DNA from: Mesorhizobium sp.
GTDB lineage: Bacteria; Pseudomonadota; Alphaproteobacteria; Rhizobiales; Rhizobiaceae
Assembly (NCBI GenBank): GCA_004020315.1
Contig: SAQG01000022.1
Span: 34,359-98,358, forward strand
DNA length: 64,000 bases
Direction: 5' to 3'
This document shows, piece after piece, positions 34,302 to 41,932 of this stretch (positions are counted from its first letter, which is position 1; the number at the start of each line of letters is the position of its first letter). The position numbers and the translations under genes were made by a program. Under the pieces are notes generated by a model. It made no database searches, was not told the DNA's origin, and worked only from the letters and a program-made list of their open reading frames with translations.

Positions 34302-35422
34302 GCGTGCCACCGTGGAGGCGATGGGCCTAATCTTCCATGACCGTGATGGACGCATGTGAGGGAGGAGGTGGCCCGGTTCTGCTCGCGCGATAGAAGCAGC
34401 GGCTGGCGATTGAGCAGCATGGAATCGCCGAATTCATGCGCGCGGTATCGGTACGCGGCGAAGGCTGCCGAGGCCTTGGCAAGCAGAGCATCGTCGGCAA
34501 AGGCGCGCAGGAGCTCGAAATGGCTTTCGCCGGGCTGGTGGACACCTGTGAGAATCGCATCAACCACGTGAAGCCGCGTGCCCCGCGCGATGCGCCCTGT
34601 CGCAATGCCAATTCCGGCACGCACATTGCCGTCGGGTTTGGCGGCTGCCTCAAGCGCGCGCACCACGCTCGTGCCGATCGCGATGATGCGGTTGCCACGG
34701 CGCTTCGCCCGCGCGACCTGCGTCGCGGTGTGCTCAGGGATGCGGTACGGTTCGTCGAAAGGGAGGCGCGAGTCGAGCGCGGGATCGCCGGTGGACGAAA
34801 CGCCCGCGGCATGCGTGAGTGTTGCGAAGCCGACGTCTCGCCGACGCCAGGCTTGGAGCGTCAGCCAGTCGAGCGCAAAGCCTGCCGATGGCGCCTCGAA
34901 CGCGACCGGCCCGGCGGCAATCTTCGTCCAGACATCCCAAAGTGCCAACGGCTCGGGAACATGCGCATATTGGATCGGCCGGCCGTGCTGCGCCAGGCCT
35001 GCAAGCACCGTCGCGCGGTTGCCTGGGAAGCGCAGCTCAAGAAGGCGAGGATGGTCGAGAGGGCGCTCGACGACGGCTTCAAGCGGGCCGAACTGGAGGC
35101 GATCGCCTGGCGACAGCGGAGGCGGAGGCAGCCGGTCTTCCGTGCGCGTACAGTGATCGCCCGCGCCGAAGGCAATCGCCACGAAGCGGCTTGGATCGGG
35201 AAGTGACAGCCAGCCTGCCAGGCGGATCTCGATTGCTTCGTCACTGGGGACATGCATGCCGTGCAAGCTGGCAGGCAAGGTCGCGGCGTCATTGGCGACG
35301 ACCAGATCGCCGGGATCAAATAGCGCCGCGAGCACAGCGCGCGGCAGGTCGCGCATCGTGCCATCGGCCTCGACGACGAACAGCCTTGCGGAGCGCCGAT
35401 CGGGACGGTCGGCGGCAATCAT
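34280..35422 (-). CDS. QueA-like S-adenosylmethionine:tRNA ribosyltransferase-isomerase
   Basis: 380 residues. The QueA family transfers the ribose of SAM to 7-aminomethyl-deazaguanine in tRNA. Family marks are 'VVANDAATLPASL', 'PGDRLQFG', 'HAAGVSSTGDP', 'RIIAIGTSVVRALE' and 'EFGDSMLLN'. The N-terminal domain is divergent from housekeeping QueA, and the gene forms a pair with an SDR gene under SoxR, so it may be a specialised paralogue. The last residues ('WHAKSALSR') are encoded by repeat copy C, so the native C-terminus has been replaced or extended by about 30 residues. The start overlaps the SDR stop (ATGA). Confidence 0.8.
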   Translation of the reverse strand: MIAADRPDRRSARLFVVEADGTMRDLPRAVLAALFDPGDLVVANDAATLPASLHGMHVPSDEAIEIRLAGWLSLPDPSRFVAIAFGAGDHCTRTEDRLPPPPLSPGDRLQFGPLEAVVERPLDHPRLLELRFPGNRATVLAGLAQHGRPIQYAHVPEPLALWDVWTKIAAGPVAFEAPSAGFALDWLTLQAWRRRDVGFATLTHAAGVSSTGDPALDSRLPFDEPYRIPEHTATQVARAKRRGNRIIAIGTSVVRALEAAAKPDGNVRAGIGIATGRIARGTRLHVVDAILTGVHQPGESHFELLRAFADDALLAKASAAFAAYRYRAHEFGDSMLLNRQPLLLSREQNRATSSLTCVHHGHGRLGPSPPRWHAKSALSR

Positions 35423-36141
35423 GTATGTGCCCCGGCGAGAAGCGTAGAGCGGACCGGCAACGCGTCGAGCATCTTTTCGATGATCTCGGCAGCAGCCAGC
35501 TCGGGGCGCTTCAATGTCGACGGATCGGCGTCAGGAAGCGCCAGCGCGTGCAGCGGGGTGTCCATATCGCCGGGGTCGAGCGCGAGGAGCCGGATGCCGT
35601 CGGCTTTCGCCTCCTCGTCCCAAATCGCCGTCAGATGGGCAAGAGCGGCCTTGCTCGCGCCATACGCGCCCCAGCCGGGATAGGCGTTCACGGCCGCGTC
35701 GCTGGAGATGTTGATCACCAGCGCGCCACGGCCCTCGCGTGCGGACGCGGCAAGCGCACCGAACAGGGCTTTCGTCAGCCGGAACGCACCGACGAGATTG
35801 ATCGCGAGCGCTTTTTCCAGCTCCTCGCATTCGGTATCGGCAAGCAGCGCCAGAGGGACAGGGCCGAGGCTCGACGCATTGTTGATCAGGACGTCGAGCC
35901 CGCCGAGGCTGGCAGTGACCTGCAACGCGATCGGGTAGATGTCCTCCTTGTTGCCGACGTCGCCGACAATACCGTGCGCGCCCGTCTCGTCAGCGATGCG
36001 TTCGACATTCGCGGTGGTGCGTGCGACGAAGGCGACGGATGCACCCTGCTCGGCAAGCTGCCGCACAAGCGCCAGTCCGAGGCCGGACGTTCCGCCCGTG
36101 ACCGCCAAGCGAAGTCCCTGAAGATCAATATTCGTCTGCAT
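35419..36141 (-). CDS. Short-chain dehydrogenase/reductase
   Basis: 240 residues. Rossmann motif 'TGGTSGLGLAL' (about 16-26), 'NNASS' and the catalytic Ser...Tyr-x3-Lys ('ISSDAAVNAYPGWGAYGASKAAL' region, written here as NISSD and YGASK). It is a classical SDR using NAD(P). AAGGAG lies 10 bases before the ATG. Its promoter overlaps a SoxR box, so it should be induced by redox-cycling compounds; quinone or aldehyde reduction is a reasonable guess. Confidence 0.9.
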   Translation of the reverse strand: MQTNIDLQGLRLAVTGGTSGLGLALVRQLAEQGASVAFVARTTANVERIADETGAHGIVGDVGNKEDIYPIALQVTASLGGLDVLINNASSLGPVPLALLADTECEELEKALAINLVGAFRLTKALFGALAASAREGRGALVINISSDAAVNAYPGWGAYGASKAALAHLTAIWDEEAKADGIRLLALDPGDMDTPLHALALPDADPSTLKRPELAAAEIIEKMLDALPVRSTLLAGAHT

Positions 36142-36170
36142 TGCCGGTGCTCCTTCAGATCTGTATGCCT

Positions 36171-36201
36171 GTGCTACAAGTTCAAGTTAACTTGAAGTCA
36201 A
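36171..36201 (-). promoter_or_regulatory. SoxR-controlled promoter of the SDR/queA-like operon
   Basis: On the minus strand: -35 TTGACT (complement of 36196-36201), a 19-base spacer, and -10 TAGCAC (complement of 36171-36176). The long 19-base spacer is the hallmark of MerR-family activated promoters. The perfect palindrome TTCAAGTTAACTTGAA (36181-36196) fills the spacer and matches the core of the E. coli SoxR box (CCTCAAGTTAACTTGAGG). It lies between the divergent SDR and soxR genes. Confidence 0.88.
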
Positions 36202-36235
36202 GCGGGAATCGTGCTTTCGTTCCTGCGTGGATTCC

Positions 36236-36661
36236 ATGCTGACCATCACCGACGTGTCACGGCGCAGCGGCGTCGCCTCATCGGCGTTGCGTTTCTACGA
36301 GGAGCGCGGGCTGATAGCGTCCGAGCGAGCCGGCTCGGGACACAGACGCTATCCGCGCTCCGTGCTGCGCCGGATCGCCTTCATCGTCTTTGCGCAGCGA
36401 ATTGGGCTGACGCTTGAGGAGATCGGCGCCGAGCTCGCCAAGTTGCCAGCCGATCGCGTGCCGTCGCGTCGGGATTGGTCGCGGTTGTCGGGTCAGTGGA
36501 CCAAGCGCATCGACCAGCGCATCGCCGAGTTGCAGCGCCTGAGGTCCGGGCTTACCGAGTGCATCGGTTGCGGCTGCCTGTCGATCGACCGGTGTAGCCT
36601 TGCGAACCCTGCCGATATGGCGGGACGCAAGGGGCCGGGGCCGAGATATTGGCTGGGGTGA
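36236..36661 (+). CDS. soxR: SoxR, redox-sensing MerR-type regulator
   Basis: 141 residues. The N-terminal MerR helix-turn-helix ('LTITDVSRRSGVASSALRFYEE') is followed by a dimerisation helix and the [2Fe-2S] site Cys109-x2-Cys112-x-Cys114-x5-Cys120 ('CIGCGCLSIDRC'), which is diagnostic of SoxR. A GTG at 36227 would add three residues. In non-enteric bacteria SoxR directly activates a few oxidoreductase and efflux genes; here the adjoining SDR/queA-like operon has the matching box. Confidence 0.95.
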   Translation: MLTITDVSRRSGVASSALRFYEERGLIASERAGSGHRRYPRSVLRRIAFIVFAQRIGLTLEEIGAELAKLPADRVPSRRDWSRLSGQWTKRIDQRIAELQRLRSGLTECIGCGCLSIDRCSLANPADMAGRKGPGPRYWLG

Positions 36662-36665
36662 GTTG

Positions 36666-36726
36666 CCATTACGGTGCCATTACGGTGACAGTGCACTTTT
36701 CGCCATGTTTGCGCGGCTGTCGCTGT
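36666..36726 (+). repeat. Repeat copy D with a partial 11-bp tandem duplication
   Basis: CCATTACGGTG is present twice in tandem (36666-36676, 36677-36687). The second copy continues as ATTACGGTGACAGTGCACTTTT and then 'CGCCATGTTT...GGCTGTCGCTGTG', resembling copy A (32610-32654) over about 46 bases. It lies 4 bp after the soxR stop. Confidence 0.7.
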
Positions 36727-36739
36727 GTGTAGATTGAAC

Positions 36740-36956
36740 GCTTGGCTCGACTTGCATTTGCCGCGCCGCCGATGTCGGCATCGGGCGGCCGGTGCGCGTG
36801 CCTGGCTCCGTCGAGACAGTCGCCGATCTCCACCTCGCCTTTAGTTACAGCGGCGCCACGCTTGGACTGACCGTCGGCGAGTTGCTGGCCAAAGAAATCG
36901 CCTCCGGCAATCCGCACCCCATGCTTGCAACCTTCCGTGCCAGCCGTGTCAATTGA
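36740..36956 (+). pseudogene. C-terminal fragment, possibly of an FAD-dependent oxidoreductase
   Basis: An open stretch with no start codon of its own, ending at TGA 36954-36956. The translated tail 'LHLAFSYSGATLGLTVGELL' followed by 'AKEIASGN' resembles the last helix and nucleotide-contact region of D-amino-acid/glycine oxidase-like FAD enzymes. It begins abruptly after repeat copy D, so the rest was probably lost by recombination there. The family assignment is tentative. Confidence 0.4.
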
Positions 36957-37185
36957 AAGGACAATCGGGGCCGACGTCGAACTGTTCAGATGAGCCGCGG
37001 GCCTGGGGGAATCCCTGGTAGGAATCGGTTGATCCGCGCACCTGACTAGGATAACATGACAATCGTAGTTTAGTTTTAGCCGCGGCCGCAGCAAGGCTGG
37101 CCCTTCACGCGCGGCGCCATCAAAACCTTTGAAACTCAGCACAGAGCGCCTGCCCGGCGTCTGTGTGACATGGCGTCCGCAACGA
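36957..37185. promoter_or_regulatory. Upstream region of the siderophore operon
   Basis: About 230 bp. The stretch 37040-37080 is relatively AT-rich (ending 'GTAGTTTAGTTTTAGCC') and is a likely promoter position. No convincing Fur, RirA or Irr box could be picked by eye. Iron control is expected from the genes but not shown. Confidence 0.35.
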
Positions 37186-38955
37186 ATGATCGACAAGAAT
37201 CAGATTGCAGCAGAACAGGCAACGTTTCGAGCCTTCGCAAACAGCTATCTGCGTGAGCTGAATTCCGGCAACCCCGTGTTCCACCGCATTGGAGACCGGA
37301 ACTTCGATTGCGTGGAGATTTCCCTGCCATCGCGGCATGCCGTGCTGCGCATCGAAATCAAATCCCGATCGCTTTGTGGCATGCACCTCTTTGGACAGAT
37401 CTGGATGCGTCAGGATGCCGGTCCAAACTGGCACGAGATAGAGCCGATCCTGGCGGTACATCTGCTTGTGCTGGGAGCCAGAGGAGCCGGATCGGCGACG
37501 CACCGACAGGCCGATGTGGAGCTTCTTGGGCGGGTTCTTCAGAGCTGTCAGGCGACGAAGCGTTACCTCGACGCCGCCGATCGGGCGCCGCCACTGGTCG
37601 GCTTTATAGCCGCGGAGCAATCCCTGTATTTCGGACATCCGCTGCATCCGACGCCCAAGAGCCTGCAAGGCATGTCGAACTGGCAGCAGGGTGTTTATGC
37701 CCCCGAATTGCGCGGTGGTTTCCAGCTGACCTATTTCGCCGCAGCTGCCCATCTTGTCCGCGAGGATTCCGCCGGCATCGCGGTGACCTCGATCGTCGGA
37801 TCGCTGCTTGGGAATGACGCCGGCAAGGTTGCCGCCGGCAACGGCGAGATGCTCTTGCCCATGCATCCGCTTCAGGCGCAAGCATTGATGCTCGACCCGG
37901 CGGTGCGCGCGCTCATTGGTTCAGGGCAGATCCGGTATCTCGGTCCGGCAGGGCCGGTGTTCACGGCGACGTCCTCGGTACGCACGGTTTACAGCGATGA
38001 CGCCGCCTGGATGCCGAAATTCTCGCTGCCCGTCCGCATCACCAACTCCAAGCGCGTGAACAGGCGGCACGAGCTGGAGGCAGGCGTTGCGGTGGCGCGC
38101 CTGTTCGAACGCGCCGGGATCGACAGGTTCGAGCCGCGCCTCGGCTTTCTCCATGACAGTGCATACGTGACGCTGGACATTTCCGGACAGGCCGAGAGCG
38201 GTTTCGAAGTCATCTTCCGTGAAAACCCGTTCCGGGGCCGCGCCGACGATCCCGTGATAACCGTTTCGGCACTGACGGCCGAACCGCGACCCGGGCACAG
38301 CTCGTTGTTCGAAACCGTCGTCCGGGGCGTCGCGCGGGATCATGATATCTCTGTGCGGCAGGCATGCTGTCGCTGGTTCGAATGCTATCTCGACTGTGCG
38401 CTCGATCCGCTGGTCAGACTCTACGACCGCTTCGGCGTCGCGCTGGAAGCGCATCAGCAGAACAGCTTGCTGGACCTATCGCAACAGGGGCTGCCTAGCC
38501 GATATTTTTATCGCGACAGCCAGGGATTCTACCTCTCGAACAGCTTCAAGGCCCGGTGGTATGGCCTGGTGCCCGAGGTTGTCCAGATCCGCAGTCTTTT
38601 CTTCGACGACCGTGAGATTCGCGAGCGGCTCTCCTACTACCTCATCGTCAACCAGATCTTCTCGGTCGTCGCGCGCGCCGGACATGACGGCTTGGCAAGC
38701 GAGGCCGAACTGCTCGGCATCCTGCGAGCGCGGCTCAAAAAACTGGCGGGAGAGCTAACTGGTGCAGGCAGGGAGTTCGCGTCTAGCCTGCTGGATAAGC
38801 CGAACATCACCGCAAAGGCCAACCTGGCGATCCGGATGCAGGATGTCGACGAGTTGGCCGATGGCGGCAGCGCCATCTACACGCATTTTCCCAATCCACT
38901 GAGCCGTGTTGGGCTGTTTATGGCCGCGGAGCAGGCACATGCCATTGCCTCTTGA
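37186..38955 (+). CDS. asbA: IucA/IucC-family siderophore synthetase, AsbA-like
   Basis: 589 residues from the ATG at 37186; a TTG at 37129 would add 19. NIS synthetases adenylate citrate carboxyls and join them to amines such as spermidine. Family marks include 'GHPLHPTPKSLQGMS', 'LLPMHPLQAQ', 'TSSVRTVYSDD', 'KFSLPVRITNSKRVNRRHELE' (shown by its core KITNSKR-like 'RITNSKRVNRR') and 'ALEAHQQNSLLDL'. With asbB to asbF following in order it is the AsbA counterpart of petrobactin synthesis. It overlaps asbB by 17 bases. Confidence 0.9.
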   Translation: MIDKNQIAAEQATFRAFANSYLRELNSGNPVFHRIGDRNFDCVEISLPSRHAVLRIEIKSRSLCGMHLFGQIWMRQDAGPNWHEIEPILAVHLLVLGARGAGSATHRQADVELLGRVLQSCQATKRYLDAADRAPPLVGFIAAEQSLYFGHPLHPTPKSLQGMSNWQQGVYAPELRGGFQLTYFAAAAHLVREDSAGIAVTSIVGSLLGNDAGKVAAGNGEMLLPMHPLQAQALMLDPAVRALIGSGQIRYLGPAGPVFTATSSVRTVYSDDAAWMPKFSLPVRITNSKRVNRRHELEAGVAVARLFERAGIDRFEPRLGFLHDSAYVTLDISGQAESGFEVIFRENPFRGRADDPVITVSALTAEPRPGHSSLFETVVRGVARDHDISVRQACCRWFECYLDCALDPLVRLYDRFGVALEAHQQNSLLDLSQQGLPSRYFYRDSQGFYLSNSFKARWYGLVPEVVQIRSLFFDDREIRERLSYYLIVNQIFSVVARAGHDGLASEAELLGILRARLKKLAGELTGAGREFASSLLDKPNITAKANLAIRMQDVDELADGGSAIYTHFPNPLSRVGLFMAAEQAHAIAS

Positions 38956-40648
38956 TCTCAACGGCATCCCCGAGCTGCGTGTGATGCGCCAGCTCGCGGA
39001 AGCCCTGGTCTATGAAGGCCTGGTCGACTGCGCGGTGTCGCGAGACGGCGGGAAAGCCCGCTTCGAATGGCGCGGCGACGGCGCCTCGATACGCTGCGAG
39101 GGATCGATCGGCGCCTTCGGCCGGGTCAGGATCGCCCCCGAAACGATCGTGCGGGGCTGCGACGACCAATGGCGACCGGCGACGCTCGGCGATCTGCTGG
39201 CGAGCATAAACACCTGCTCCGGACGGCGTGCGCAACTCACATTCGAACTGGATCGGACGCTGGATTTCAGCGCCTGGAACGAGCGCAATCTCTGGCCCAG
39301 AGCGCGTCGCGATCTGCCTTTTGCGCAACTCGACAGCGCGATCGACGAGGGTCATCCCTATCATCCGTGCTTCAAGGCGCGCACCGGCTTCGATTACACA
39401 GACCATGCGGCGTACGGCCCGGAAGCAGGCAACGCCTTCCAACTGGCCTGGCTGGCGGTCGCGCCCGAACGTCTGCACTCGGCGTTTCCCACGGACGAGC
39501 AGGCTTTCTGGATGCACGAACTCGGCGCCGAAACCTACTCGGCACTGGATGAGCGCCGTGCCCGGCTTGGCGACAATGCAAGGCGGTTCGGCCTGATGCC
39601 GCTGCACCCGTGGCAATGGAAAGCGTTGCAGGGCTCGGAACTGTCGCACTGGCTGGCGGAGGGCTCCGCCGGCTTCCTCGGCCAGGCCGGCGATCGCTAC
39701 ACCGCCAGCCAATCGGTGCGGACGCTTTTTAATCGCGACCACCCGCGACGCGCCAATCTCAAACTGCCGATGAATCTCATCAACTCGTCGGCCAAGCGCA
39801 TCATCGAACCGCATTCGGTGTGCAGCGCGCCGGCGATCAGCCGTTGGCTGAAGGACATCGTTGCCGGCGATCCGCTGTTCGAGGCGCGCTACCCGCTGAC
39901 GATCCTCGGCGAATATGCCGGCACGATCGCAGATCGGGAAGGGCCGCTGGCAGGACAGATTGCCGCGATTTGGAGAGAGGACGTTACAACAAGCCTTCAG
40001 CCCGGCGAAACCGCCGTGCCTCTCAACGCGCTGATGGCCTTGGAGAGCGACGGCCGGCCGTTCGTCGCGGACTGGGTCGAGCGGTACGGGCTGGATGCCT
40101 GGCTCGACAGGCTTGTCGATACGGTGGTGATGCCGGTGTTTCACCTGCTCGTCGGTCATGGCATCGCGACGGAAGCGCATGGCCAGAACCTGATCCTGAT
40201 CCATCGCGACGGCTGGCCAGTGAGGCTGGCGATGCGCGACTTTCACGACAGCGTCGAATATGTGCCGGGCTTCCTGCGCGATCCCGACACTGTCCCCGAC
40301 TTCCTCGCCTTGAACCCCGCCTATCGCGACGCCGCGCCCAACCGGTACTATTGGATGGAAAGCGCCGAGTTGCTCGGCGAGCTCTGCCTCGACGCCTTGT
40401 TTGTCTACAACCTCGCCGAGATCTCGCACCTGCTGCGGCACTGTTACGGTCTCGACGAAGACAGCTTCTGGTCGGATGTCGGCAGGCGATTACGGCACCA
40501 TAGCCGGCAGTTCGGACTGACACATCGGCAAGCCGCGCTTGGTCTCTTCCAGCCACGCATCCGCACGGAATCGCTGCTGCGGCGGAAGCTCTCGCCGCCA
40601 GGCACCGAATGCGCTCACGAAATCCCAAACAGCCTGGCAGTCGCGTAA
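38939..40648 (+). CDS. asbB: IucA/IucC-family siderophore synthetase, AsbB-like
   Basis: 569 residues. Same family as the preceding gene: 'DEGHPYHPCFKARTGF', 'LMPLHPWQWKAL', 'TASQSVRTLFN', 'KLPMNLINSSAKRII' and 'EAHGQNLILIHRDG'. AsbB adds the second aryl-polyamine arm to citrate in petrobactin assembly. Two different IucA/IucC enzymes in a row match the A and B classes needed for a citrate siderophore with two arms. 12 bp separate it from asbC. Confidence 0.9.
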   Translation: MPLPLDLNGIPELRVMRQLAEALVYEGLVDCAVSRDGGKARFEWRGDGASIRCEGSIGAFGRVRIAPETIVRGCDDQWRPATLGDLLASINTCSGRRAQLTFELDRTLDFSAWNERNLWPRARRDLPFAQLDSAIDEGHPYHPCFKARTGFDYTDHAAYGPEAGNAFQLAWLAVAPERLHSAFPTDEQAFWMHELGAETYSALDERRARLGDNARRFGLMPLHPWQWKALQGSELSHWLAEGSAGFLGQAGDRYTASQSVRTLFNRDHPRRANLKLPMNLINSSAKRIIEPHSVCSAPAISRWLKDIVAGDPLFEARYPLTILGEYAGTIADREGPLAGQIAAIWREDVTTSLQPGETAVPLNALMALESDGRPFVADWVERYGLDAWLDRLVDTVVMPVFHLLVGHGIATEAHGQNLILIHRDGWPVRLAMRDFHDSVEYVPGFLRDPDTVPDFLALNPAYRDAAPNRYYWMESAELLGELCLDALFVYNLAEISHLLRHCYGLDEDSFWSDVGRRLRHHSRQFGLTHRQAALGLFQPRIRTESLLRRKLSPPGTECAHEIPNSLAVA

Positions 40649-40660
40649 GGAGACGGAAAC

Positions 40661-41932
40661 ATGATCGCAATCAACGACACGGTCTTTGGTCAGGCCTATT
40701 TCCGCGATGCGGCGGACCGCATTACGGCTGTGGCGCAACTCGACAAGCGCGCAGGCGACCGTTTTGCGGTCTGTTTCTCCGAGGCGCAGGATTGGCTGGC
40801 GTTCTTCTTTGCCGCGCGCGCGGCTGGCGCCAGCGTGCTGCCGCTGCACCCCTCGACACCATATGCCGCGGCGCGCCGGCAGGCGGAGACGGCGAAGTGC
40901 AATTGGCTTTTCTACAACCGGCTGGAAGGCGAGCCGATCTGCGAGGAGCGCGCCAGCGAAGCTGGACAGCTGTTGCAGATGAGCTCCGGCACGACCGGCG
41001 AGCCGAAATGCATTGCGCGCGCATGGAGCGACATTGACGACGAGATCGAGAGCTACACCTCGGCGTTTGTCGAGCCACAGGACATGACCCCGATGATCGC
41101 GGGGCCAACCACCCATTCCTATGGCTTGATCTGCGGCGTCCTGGTGGCGCTGAAGCGCGGCCAGACCCCTACCATACTGGATACCGGAAACCCCAAATTC
41201 CTGCTGCGCAAGCTGCGCGAAACGGAGCGGCCCTACCTGCTCTCGTCGCCAGCGATCCTGCACACGCTCGCCAGGCTGCTGCCGGCCGGCGAAAAGATGC
41301 ATGCGACCATGACGTCCGGCACCCTCTTGCCCGAACCCTGGTTCAGGCAGATCAGGGCCAAAACCAGGCACATGTTCCAGCAGTACGGCTGCTCGGAAGC
41401 CGGCTGCATCGCGATCAACCCGGATGTCCAAGCGGCAAATGAAGTCGGCTATGTGCTGCCGCGCTTCTCGCTGCGTGACGCCGGTACGGCCGGCGAGCCG
41501 CAGGAAATTGCCGTCGAGCGCAATGGCGCAGCGGTCGAGACGCGTGACCTCGGCTATCGCCGCGACGACGGCATGCTGGTCTTCCTGTCGCGTCTCGACG
41601 ATCTGATCAACGTCTCGGGCCTCAACGTCTATCCGAAGGAAGTCGAGGACGTCGTCATGACGTTCGCCGGCATTGGCGACGCCGTCGTGTTCCGCAAGCA
41701 GGATGCATTCGCGGGCGAGCGCGTCGCGCTTCTGTTCAGCGCCGAACATGCGGTCGACCGGACGCAGCTGCGGCAATGGTGCGCCGAGCGGCTTGCAGCA
41801 CACCAGATGCCAACTGAAATCCTTCAGGTGGAGCGGGTCCCGCGTCAAGCGAACGGGAAGATCAGCAGGCGCGACGTGGCTGCGCGCTACGGCACCGGCG
41901 AATTCGGGCTGGTACGGACGGAGGCAGCCTGA
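40661..41932 (+). CDS. asbC: Aryl-AMP ligase, AsbC-like
   Basis: 423 residues, short for an adenylate-forming enzyme but right for AsbC. The A3 motif is 'QMSSGTTGEPKCIAR' (about residues 106-120), followed by 'QYGCSEAGCIAIN' and 'DLGYRRDDGMLVFLSRLDDLINVSGLNVYP' (A7-A8 region, centre 'GYRRDDG' and 'LINVSGLNVYP'). The C-terminal lysine is in 'RQANGKISR'. It should activate 3,4-dihydroxybenzoate and load it on the carrier domain of the next protein. The stop overlaps the next start (TGATG). Confidence 0.9.
   Translation: MIAINDTVFGQAYFRDAADRITAVAQLDKRAGDRFAVCFSEAQDWLAFFFAARAAGASVLPLHPSTPYAAARRQAETAKCNWLFYNRLEGEPICEERASEAGQLLQMSSGTTGEPKCIARAWSDIDDEIESYTSAFVEPQDMTPMIAGPTTHSYGLICGVLVALKRGQTPTILDTGNPKFLLRKLRETERPYLLSSPAILHTLARLLPAGEKMHATMTSGTLLPEPWFRQIRAKTRHMFQQYGCSEAGCIAINPDVQAANEVGYVLPRFSLRDAGTAGEPQEIAVERNGAAVETRDLGYRRDDGMLVFLSRLDDLINVSGLNVYPKEVEDVVMTFAGIGDAVVFRKQDAFAGERVALLFSAEHAVDRTQLRQWCAERLAAHQMPTEILQVERVPRQANGKISRRDVAARYGTGEFGLVRTEAA

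Noticed and set aside
36669..37196. Minus-strand open frame of 175 codons over repeat D and the region before asbA
   Set aside because: It runs through a repeat and the opposite-strand FAD-enzyme-like fragment, with no domain or ribosome site.
38918..40441. 507-codon minus-strand open frame opposite asbB
   Set aside because: Antisense shadow; asbB has clear IucA/IucC motifs on the plus strand.
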